This document shows positions 1 to 6,662 of a stretch of 35,948 nucleotides of DNA, in pieces. The position numbers were made by a program, and so were the translations under genes. Each line of letters begins with the position of its first letter. The first letter of the stretch is position 1. The notes under the pieces are model-generated. The model ran no database searches and was not told the origin of the DNA. It was given only the letters and a program-made list of their open reading frames with translations. The stretch is from Coriobacteriaceae bacterium (GTDB taxonomy: Bacteria; Actinomycetota; Coriobacteriia; Coriobacteriales; Coriobacteriaceae): positions 1 to 35,948 of the forward strand of contig JAUNDT010000014.1 in assembly GCA_030525945.1 (NCBI GenBank), read 5' to 3'.

Positions 1-1335
1 CGCCGCCCCCGCCCCGCGCGCAGGCACCGCACCGGCACCGCGCGCACCCGCGCCGCCCGCATGCGGCGTACGCGGAGCAGCCACGGCGGCCGCAGGGACG
101 CCATGGCTCTCCCCAACCGCCGCCGCGCGCTGCGCCGGGGTCATCGGGGCACTCGGGACGCCGGCGGCGATCTGCGCCTCAAGGCGGGCCAGGCGCTCGG
201 CCAAAGCCTCGATCGTCAGGTCGGACTCCGGTCGCGCGAGCCTCGTCAGCGCGATCTCGAGCACCAAGCGCGGGTCGGAGGCGTCGCGCATCTCAAGCGC
301 CGCGTCGTCCAGCAGTGTGAGCGCGCGGGCTAGGCGATCGGGGTCACCGAACAACCGCGCCTCCTCAACCAGCGCCGCGACCTCCTCGGGCGTGCCGTCG
401 AACAGCTCGGGCTTGGCCCCCGCAATCGAGGCGGTATACACGTCGCGCATGTGGGCGACCAAGTCGTGCGTAAGCTCCATAAGGTCGTTGCCCTCGTCCG
501 CCTGCGCGCGCACGAGCCCGAAGAGCTCCACGGTGTTGCGTTCCGCGATCTTTTGCGAGAACTCCGACAGCACGGTCGAGGCGACCTCGCCCAGCAGCGA
601 GCGGGCGTCGTCCACCCGCACCGACCCATCGCCGAACACAGACAGTTGCTCAAGCGTTGAAAGCGCGTCGCGCATGCCGCCGCGGGCATGGCGCGCCACG
701 ATCTCGAGCGCCTCGTCGTCGAACGCAAAGCTCTCCTGCTCGCAGATGTAGCGCAGGCGCCCCACGATGTCGTCGTTCGAAATGCGATGGAAGTCGAAGC
801 GCTGGCAGCGCGACAGAATCGTCTCGAGGATCTTTTGCGGGTCGGTGGTGCACAGCACGAAGATCACGTGGCTCGGCGGCTCCTCGAGCGTCTTGAGCAG
901 CGCGTTGAACGCCGCCGTGGTGAGCATGTGGACCTCGTCGATGATGTAGACCTTGTACGCGCCGCGCACCGGGGCAAAGCTCACCGAGTTGATGATCTCC
1001 TCGCGCACGTTGTCCACGCCCGTGCGGCTGGCGGCGTCGAGCTCGTACACGTCGGGGTGCGTGCCGGCGGCGATGGCCTCGCACTCCGGGCAGGTCCCGT
1101 CGGGCATGCAGCCCGAGGCGCCCTCGGCGCGCGCCGCCTCGGCCCCCTCGCACAGCAGCGACTTGGCAAGAATGCGCGCCATCGTGGTCTTGCCCGTTCC
1201 GCGCGGACCGCAGAACAGGTAGGCATGGCTCAGGCGCCCTTCCGCCACCGCATGCTCCAGCGTGGACACGATATGCTGCTGCCCAACCACGCTCCCAAAC
1301 GTGAGCGGGCGGTACTTCCGGTACAACGACTCCAC
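1..1335 (-). CDS. dnaX: DNA polymerase III subunit gamma/tau, 3' end outside the window
   Basis: Clamp-loader ATPase that loads the sliding clamp at the replication fork. Reading the minus strand from GTG at 1335 gives VESLYRKYRPLTFGSVVGQ, a typical DnaX N-terminus. Walker A (GPRGTGKTT), a Cys-rich zinc-binding loop (GCMPDGTCPEC), GVDNVREEI, the Walker B-like IIDEVHML and the SRC sensor region follow in order. The frame stays open to base 1 (about 445 codons) and the last 60 or so codons are an Ala/Gly/Pro/Arg-rich linker typical of the region before the tau-specific part, so only the C-terminus is missing. The GTG start is supported by AGGAGGG a few bases upstream. The gene follows the small coiled protein at 1346-1540 with only a 10-bp gap, so the two are probably co-transcribed. 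Confidence 0.95.
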   Translation of the reverse strand, partial: MESLYRKYRPLTFGSVVGQQHIVSTLEHAVAEGRLSHAYLFCGPRGTGKTTMARILAKSLLCEGAEAARAEGASGCMPDGTCPECEAIAAGTHPDVYELDAASRTGVDNVREEIINSVSFAPVRGAYKVYIIDEVHMLTTAAFNALLKTLEEPPSHVIFVLCTTDPQKILETILSRCQRFDFHRISNDDIVGRLRYICEQESFAFDDEALEIVARHARGGMRDALSTLEQLSVFGDGSVRVDDARSLLGEVASTVLSEFSQKIAERNTVELFGLVRAQADEGNDLMELTHDLVAHMRDVYTASIAGAKPELFDGTPEEVAALVEEARLFGDPDRLARALTLLDDAALEMRDASDPRLVLEIALTRLARPESDLTIEALAERLARLEAQIAAGVPSAPMTPAQRAAAVGESHGVPAAAVAAPRTPHAGGAGARGAGAVPARGAGAA

Positions 1336-1345
1336 AAGAACCCTC

Positions 1346-1540
1346 CTACAATCCGCGCTCGGCCAAACGGCGGTCGATCTCCTTCAAGGTCATGCGCATA
1401 GCGAACAACTGGCGATACGTTGCCGTTTTGACCTTGTTCTCGGCACGCAGCGCATCCATTCGCTCGCCCATCTCGGAGAGCTCCGCACGCACCGCGCGCG
1501 AGAACGCGTCGTATGCCTCCAAACGCTCGGCATCGCTCAT
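1346..1540 (-). CDS. small conserved coiled-coil protein upstream of dnaX
   Basis: A 64-residue protein starting MSDAERLEAYDAFSRAVRAE. It is rich in Glu, Arg and Ala with heptad-like spacing and is predicted to be almost wholly helical. I do not recognise a named family. The ATG at 1540 is chosen over the upstream in-frame ATG at 1567 because a GGAGGG Shine-Dalgarno lies about 9 bp before it. It sits 10 bp ahead of dnaX on the same strand, and the dnaX ribosome site lies in that gap, so it is probably the first gene of the dnaX transcript. Any link to replication rests only on this position. Confidence 0.7.
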   Translation of the reverse strand: MSDAERLEAYDAFSRAVRAELSEMGERMDALRAENKVKTATYRQLFAMRMTLKEIDRRLAERGL

Positions 1541-1604
1541 GTGCGCACCGCCCTCCCTCAATATCAATTCTTAATGCACACCATCATAGCGTCTTGGGCA
1601 GACC

Positions 1605-1635
1605 TTGTTCGAGCGTGCGGGCGCCGTGGTAAAAT
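1605..1635 (+). promoter_or_regulatory. candidate promoter of the kinase/division operon
   Basis: TTGTTC (1605-1610) and an extended -10, TGG-TAAAAT (1627-1635), lie 19 bp apart in the divergent gap between the dnaX unit and the kinase gene. The spacer is long but the extended -10 compensates. The nearest start codon (1694) is about 58 bp downstream. Confidence 0.45.
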
Positions 1636-1693
1636 GCCCCAAAACGCACTGGCTCAAGCCGCAAACGAACCAAAAACCCACCCAAGGATGGCC

Positions 1694-3586
1694 ATGCCGC
1701 GCTTCTCTTTTGACAAGCGGAACCTGGGCTACGACGCACCGGCGCCGCCCTCATTCCCCCTCAAACCCAACGCCGCCCCCGCACCCGAGGCGCCGCCCGC
1801 CGGCTCCGCGGCGTCGTCGCTGCTCAAGCGCTACCGCCCGCTCGAAACGCGCGCCACCGGTGGCTTTGGCAGCGTGGAGATCTGCCTGGACCGCCGTCTG
1901 CAGCGCCGCGTGGCCATCAAGCGCACGCCGCTCGCCTCCCCCTTCAACCGAACGTCCGCCGAAACGACCTCCATGGCCTTAGGCGAGGCCCGCACCGCCA
2001 GCATGCTGCCGCATCCCAACATCGTGCAGGTCATCGACTTCACGCATGACAGCGGCTATGCCTACCTGGTCATGGAGTACGTCGACGGCATGAACCTCGA
2101 AGAGTTCCTGGCGCAGGTCGAGGGCCACTCGCTCACCTACGACGAGGCGGCCTGCATCGCCGACGCCCTGGTGCAGGCCCTCGCCTTCGCCCACGAGAAC
2201 GGCGTGCTGCACCTGGACATCAAGCCCGCCAACGTGCTCATCGACCGCAGCGGCCACGTCAAGCTCGCCGACTTTGGCATGGCCACCCTCACCACCGCCG
2301 CGGGCTTTGGCGACGCGCGCGGAGGCACCATCGGCTACATGCCGCCCGAGCAGCTGGGAAACGACGGCGTGGACGCGCGCACCGACATCTTCTCGCTCGC
2401 CGCCGTGCTCTACGAATCGCTGTGCGCCAACGCGCCGTTCCGCGCGGGCACGGCTGCCGACTCCCTGGCGAACATCGAGCGCGGCGTCATCTACCCCAGC
2501 AGCCTGCTCCCCGATATCCCCGAGCCCTCCGAGCAGGCCCTCCTGCAGGCGCTCTCCCCCGATCCCCGCGACCGCATGGACAGTGTTGCGGATTTTGGCG
2601 ATGAGTTCTTGGGCGGCTTGGGCAACCCCCGCGAAGGCCGCAAGAGCCTGGCGCGCATCATCGCCCGGCTCACCTCCGATGACGAGGGGGAGGCGGACGA
2701 GACTCAGGTGGTCGCCGGCCCCGTATGGGAGCTGGATCCGGACGAGGGGCACCTGGGCAGCCGTACGCCGCGGGCGCGCCGCTACGCCCGCGCCGCTGTG
2801 AGCGGCATTGCGGTGGCGGCGGTGTCGTGGGCGCTCTTGGGCGACCTCGGGGTCGTCGGCGTCGGGGCGCGCGCCTGCACCGCGCTCGGCATCGGAGCGG
2901 CGGCCGCCGTGGCCCCGCAGATCGGGTCGGCGCTCATCGTCGCGGGCTGGCTCATGCTCATCCTCAACGCCACGCCCCTCTTCTCGGTCCTCGGGGTCGC
3001 CATTGTCGCGTTCGCGCTGCTCGCCGCCTGGTGGTACGTGTGGGGGCGCGTGTGGCCCGCCAGCTCCATGGCGTTCTCCCTGGTGTGCGCTTTGGCGCTG
3101 CTGAGCGGGGATGCGGCGTTTGCCGCCCCGATCGCGGTGGCCGCCGCGGCGTTTTTCCTGCCCCCGGGAGTTGCCGCCAGCACGATGGGTACCGGCGTTG
3201 CCATGGCGCAGCTGCTGCTCGCCGCCCATGCGAACGGAGGCGTGCTCGGATTCGGAGCAACCGTGGAGGCGCTCGCAAACCCGGCACTTCTCGCGGCCGT
3301 CGCGGGGTTCTCGGGAATGGCGGCGCTCACCAGCTGGGCGCTCGACCGCATCTGCGCAGCCCGCGAAGCCGGGGAGGGCGCGGGGCTCACGGCGCTGCTC
3401 TACGCCCTCATACCCATAGCGTCGGTGGGATTGCGCTATCTTGCGCACCCTATGGAAATTGCCAACCTACCGCTTGCCGACATCGCGCTCGCTGCGGGCC
3501 TCGGGTGCCTATCCTCTATACTTGTTTGGATATGTCTATACACCCTCGGATACCGACGAGAAACCCCGGAAGGTGAATGCTCGTGA
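1694..3586 (+). CDS. Ser/Thr protein kinase with polytopic membrane C-terminus
   Basis: A 630-aa Hanks-type kinase heading the division operon, in the place normally held by PknA. Residues 1-40 are Pro/Ala-rich. The kinase domain covers about 45-310: Gly-loop ATGGFGSV, VAIK lysine near 76, HLDIKPAN catalytic loop with Asp near 175 (HLD rather than HRD), DFG near 193, and GTIGYMPPEQ activation/P+1 segment. After an acidic linker, residues from about 365 to 620 form roughly eight hydrophobic helices rather than one membrane anchor with an outer sensor, so the protein is a kinase fused to a polytopic membrane domain I cannot name. The ATG at 1694 is preferred because AAGGA sits 5 bp before it; ATG 1688 is an alternative. 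The next gene starts inside its last codons, implying translational coupling. Confidence 0.85.
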   Translation: MPRFSFDKRNLGYDAPAPPSFPLKPNAAPAPEAPPAGSAASSLLKRYRPLETRATGGFGSVEICLDRRLQRRVAIKRTPLASPFNRTSAETTSMALGEARTASMLPHPNIVQVIDFTHDSGYAYLVMEYVDGMNLEEFLAQVEGHSLTYDEAACIADALVQALAFAHENGVLHLDIKPANVLIDRSGHVKLADFGMATLTTAAGFGDARGGTIGYMPPEQLGNDGVDARTDIFSLAAVLYESLCANAPFRAGTAADSLANIERGVIYPSSLLPDIPEPSEQALLQALSPDPRDRMDSVADFGDEFLGGLGNPREGRKSLARIIARLTSDDEGEADETQVVAGPVWELDPDEGHLGSRTPRARRYARAAVSGIAVAAVSWALLGDLGVVGVGARACTALGIGAAAAVAPQIGSALIVAGWLMLILNATPLFSVLGVAIVAFALLAAWWYVWGRVWPASSMAFSLVCALALLSGDAAFAAPIAVAAAAFFLPPGVAASTMGTGVAMAQLLLAAHANGGVLGFGATVEALANPALLAAVAGFSGMAALTSWALDRICAAREAGEGAGLTALLYALIPIASVGLRYLAHPMEIANLPLADIALAAGLGCLSSILVWICLYTLGYRRETPEGECS

Positions 3587-4563
3587 ACTTCCTGAACATT
3601 TTTGAGGACCGCGTTGCCGGCATCTTTGGCGCGGCTCAGGCCCCGTTTTCCTTTAAGAAGCTCGCCAAGCAGGCTGCCCGCGAGATGGAGGACCAGACCC
3701 TCGTCATCAACGGCGTCAACACCGCCCCGGCCCTCTACACCGTGCTCATCGCCGCCGACGACGACCCCTTCCTGGCGCCGTTCTACCAGCAGCTCGCCAG
3801 CGAGGTGTCCGAGTTCGTCAAAGCCCAGGCCGAGAAGAAGCGCTATCGCTTTGCCGGCACCCCGCTCGTGCGCTTTATGATCGACCCGTCGCTCAAAGCG
3901 GGCAAGTTCTCGGTGTTTGCCGAGAACGTCGACGCGCCCACCCTGGCTCGCCTGTACGAGGAGGAGCGCGCGTTCCTGCGCGGCGCCTCCCAGCCGTCGC
4001 CGCGCGCAGCCCGCGCAGCCGAGCCCGCGCCTATGGCGGCGCCGCAGCCCGCCGCGGTGCCCAACATCGCCTCGGTTCCGTCCCCGCAGCCGGGCGAGGA
4101 CGGCTTTGACCCGTTCGCGCCGTCTATGGACGAGCTCGGCGGCCCCATCCCCGTTCCCCAAACGCTCACGCGCGAGCAGATCGCCGGGCTCGGCGGAGCC
4201 GCCGCCGGCACTGCCGCCGTTGCCGCAGGCGCCGGCGTTGCCGCCCACATGGCAGCCGCCCGCCCCGCCGCTCCCGCCCGCCCGCTCGCCCAGCTCGTCG
4301 ACGTGGTCACCGGCGACACCTACGAGGTCACCAGCGCCCGCGCGGTGGTCGGCCGCGAGCGCGCCGCCGCCGATGTGGTCCTGCGCGACCCAAACGTCAG
4401 CCGCAGCCACGCCGTCCTCACCTACACCGGCAGCGACTGGTCCATCGAGGACCTCAACTCCACCAACGGCACCCTCGTCAACAACCGCCGCATCTCGCGC
4501 TGCCCGCTGCGCACCGGCGACCTGCTGACATTCGGCCTCAGCACCTTCGAGTTTAGGGGCTAA
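3583..4563 (+). CDS. fhaA: FhaA-like protein, DUF3662 plus FHA domain
   Basis: Phosphothreonine-binding adaptor expected to recruit kinase substrates at the inner membrane; in mycobacteria FhaA links PknB signalling to peptidoglycan synthesis. Residues 1-125 match the DUF3662 N-terminal domain (NFLNIFEDRVAGIFG, FSFKKLAKQAAREMEDQTL). A Pro/Ala linker of about 100 residues follows, then a C-terminal FHA domain from about 240 with GRE, the SRSHA core and NSTNGTLVNN. I chose the GTG at 3583, which overlaps the previous stop as GTGA and lies 9 bp after GGAAGG. An ATG at 3577 is possible, but its spacing to that site is only 3 bp. It is followed after 3 bp by the second FHA gene. Confidence 0.88.
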   Translation: MNFLNIFEDRVAGIFGAAQAPFSFKKLAKQAAREMEDQTLVINGVNTAPALYTVLIAADDDPFLAPFYQQLASEVSEFVKAQAEKKRYRFAGTPLVRFMIDPSLKAGKFSVFAENVDAPTLARLYEEERAFLRGASQPSPRAARAAEPAPMAAPQPAAVPNIASVPSPQPGEDGFDPFAPSMDELGGPIPVPQTLTREQIAGLGGAAAGTAAVAAGAGVAAHMAAARPAAPARPLAQLVDVVTGDTYEVTSARAVVGRERAAADVVLRDPNVSRSHAVLTYTGSDWSIEDLNSTNGTLVNNRRISRCPLRTGDLLTFGLSTFEFRG

Positions 4564-4566
4564 ACC

Positions 4567-4980
4567 GTGATTGACATCATCCTGTTCGCCGGGCGCATCG
4601 TCCTCATCCTGCTGCTCTACATCTTCCTGTTCGCGGTCATGAAGACCGGCGTGGGACTCGTGCGCGGCCAGCGTCGGGACTCCGCGATCTGGACCATCGA
4701 CGTGGACAAGGGCCCGCGCGGCATCCGCGGCATCCACATGGACATCCTGGGGCCGGTCATCGTGGGCCGCTCCCCCTCCTCCGACATCTGCGTGAACGAG
4801 CCCTTCGTCTCCGCGAGCCATGCCCGTTTCTCGCTGCAGGGGCCCGCGCTCGTGATTGAAGACCTCAACTCGCTCAACGGCACGCTGGTGAACGGGCGTC
4901 CTCTGCAGGAGCCCGCCACCCTGCGCGAGGGTGACGAAGTCCAGATCGGCGACGTTGTCATGAAGGTGAATCGCCGATGA
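4567..4980 (+). CDS. fhaB: FhaB/FipA-like membrane-anchored FHA protein
   Basis: A 137-aa protein with one N-terminal membrane helix (ILFAGRIVLILLLYIFLFAV, residues about 5-25) and a C-terminal FHA domain: GRSPSSDI, SASHARF, NSLNGTLVNG. This is the layout of actinobacterial FhaB (FipA), a phosphothreonine reader that works with FtsZ/FtsQ or MviN complexes. It starts with GTG, 3 bp after the fhaA stop, with AGGGG of the fhaA 3' end as ribosome site. Its stop overlaps the pstP start (ATGA), so translation of the pair is coupled. It lies between a second FHA gene and the phosphatase, as in the classical actinobacterial cluster. Confidence 0.88.
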   Translation: MIDIILFAGRIVLILLLYIFLFAVMKTGVGLVRGQRRDSAIWTIDVDKGPRGIRGIHMDILGPVIVGRSPSSDICVNEPFVSASHARFSLQGPALVIEDLNSLNGTLVNGRPLQEPATLREGDEVQIGDVVMKVNRR

Positions 4981-6662
4981 GCGATTCTGCGGACAACACC
5001 CTGTTCGAGGACGACGAGCGCAGCGAATACGAGAACGCCGCCCCCATTGGGGCGCATGCCGCGCCCGCGCCTGAGGCGCCGCGTCCGCAAACGCCCGCGC
5101 ACGCCGCTCCGGGGTCGTTCGAGCCCGAGGATGAGCCCGCCGTACCCGCGGCCATGCAGGACGACGAGCCCCTGCCTCCCGTAGAGGACGACCTGGGACC
5201 TGCGCCCGAGTCGCTCGCCGGCGTGCCGTATACACCGGAAGCGCCCGCGGATCCCGCCGCTCCCGCCCACGCCGATATCCCGGCAGAGCCCGCGGCCTCC
5301 GAGCCCGCCACCCCCATCGACGTGGTCCCCGACCCCGCCGCGCAGGCGTCGCCCGAGGACACCGCGGAGATCGACGTCGCCGCAGTTGAGGCGCAGCTCT
5401 CGGACCCCGGGTCCACGCAGAGCTTCGCCCCCATCTCCGACGAGCTCATAGATACCGACGCAACATTCGACGCCGGCACGTCCGCCATGCTCATGTGGGG
5501 CGCCCGCTCCGACGTGGGCTGCGTGCGCAACCACAACGAGGACTCCTACCTGGTGGCCTCGCCGCTCTTTTGCGTGTGCGACGGCATGGGCGGCCACGCG
5601 GCGGGCGAGGTCGCAAGCGCGATCGCCGTCGAGACGATCGCAAAGACCGGCCCCAAGACCGCCGATGCCGCACAGCTCGGCGCAGCGATCGAGGCCGCCA
5701 ATGCAGCCATCATCGAGGCCGCCGTCAACGGCGTGGGCCGCCCGGGCATGGGCTGCACCGCCACGGCGGCAGTCATCGACGGCACCACGCTCGCCATCGC
5801 GCACGTGGGCGACTCGCGCGCGTACCTGCTACACGAGGGCACGCTCATCCGCGTGACCCGCGACCATTCGTATGTTGAGGAGCTCGTGGACGCCGGCGAG
5901 ATCACCGCCGACGAGGCGCGCGTGCACCCCAACCGCTCCGTGATCACGCGCGCGCTGGGCTCCGACCCCGCCATGTACGCGGATCACTTCACGCTGAATA
6001 TCGAGGAGGGCGACCGTCTGATCCTGTGCTCCGACGGCCTCTCCAGCATGATTCCCGACGGCGAAATCGAGCGCGTGGCGCAGCAGAGCTCCACCGCCCA
6101 GATCTGCGTCGACAACCTCGTGGACGCCGCGCTCGCCGCCGGCGGAAGCGACAACGTGACCGTGGTGGTCGTCGACATCCGAGACGACGGCCGTATGCGC
6201 GAGCTCGCCAAAAAGCACCGCCGTAACGCGCTGATCGGCGTCCTGCTGCTTTTGGCCGCCATCGCGGTGGCGGGCGTCGTGACGTTCAGCTCGATTACCG
6301 GCTCGGTTTACCTGGGCGTTAAAGACGACGCCGTGGCCGTCTACAAGGGCGTGCCCGACTCGCCGTTCGGCCTCGAGCTCCACTGGCTGCAAGACGAGAC
6401 CTCCGTGAGCCTCGCCGACCTGCCCGAGGACACGCAGAAGCGCCTGCGCGCCGGCATACCGCAAAAGAGCCTGGACGAGGCGATGGACGCGGTGGACAAC
6501 TACCGCACGCAAATCGAGGAGTCCCAAAAGAAGGCGCTCCAAGACGTCCGCGCCATTCGCGACGAGCAGGGGCCCGCGAGCGCCGTGAGCTCCAGCAACC
6601 CCGCGCAGCCCGTTGCCCCCAGTGACCCCAACAACACACCCGCCGAAGGAGGTGCCGAGTAA
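4977..6662 (+). CDS. pstP: PP2C-family Ser/Thr phosphatase, PstP-like, with long acidic N-terminal extension
   Basis: Metal-dependent phosphatase that reverses phosphorylation by the two kinases of this operon. Residues 1 to about 165 are a low-complexity Pro/Ala/Glu/Asp tract absent from ordinary PstP. The PP2C domain runs from about 171 to 400, with GCVRNHNEDS, DGMGGH near 202, GDSRAYL, SDGL and GSDNVTVVVV supplying the metal-binding Asp residues. One membrane helix (about 418-440, LIGVLLLLAAIAVAGVV) anchors it, and an outer tail of about 120 residues ends in a Pro/Ser-rich stretch. It overlaps fhaB by 4 bp, and its 3' end carries the AGGAGG of the next gene, so both junctions look coupled. 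Confidence 0.9.
   Translation: MSDSADNTLFEDDERSEYENAAPIGAHAAPAPEAPRPQTPAHAAPGSFEPEDEPAVPAAMQDDEPLPPVEDDLGPAPESLAGVPYTPEAPADPAAPAHADIPAEPAASEPATPIDVVPDPAAQASPEDTAEIDVAAVEAQLSDPGSTQSFAPISDELIDTDATFDAGTSAMLMWGARSDVGCVRNHNEDSYLVASPLFCVCDGMGGHAAGEVASAIAVETIAKTGPKTADAAQLGAAIEAANAAIIEAAVNGVGRPGMGCTATAAVIDGTTLAIAHVGDSRAYLLHEGTLIRVTRDHSYVEELVDAGEITADEARVHPNRSVITRALGSDPAMYADHFTLNIEEGDRLILCSDGLSSMIPDGEIERVAQQSSTAQICVDNLVDAALAAGGSDNVTVVVVDIRDDGRMRELAKKHRRNALIGVLLLLAAIAVAGVVTFSSITGSVYLGVKDDAVAVYKGVPDSPFGLELHWLQDETSVSLADLPEDTQKRLRAGIPQKSLDEAMDAVDNYRTQIEESQKKALQDVRAIRDEQGPASAVSSSNPAQPVAPSDPNNTPAEGGAE

Noticed and set aside
1979..3448. Long minus-strand frame (489 aa) opposite the first kinase
   Set aside because: GC-rich antisense shadow with Arg/Gly/His-rich composition; the plus strand encodes a clear kinase.
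3436..5235. Long minus-strand frame (599 aa) opposite fhaA and fhaB
   Set aside because: Antisense shadow of GC-rich codons; no recognisable domain and low-complexity composition.
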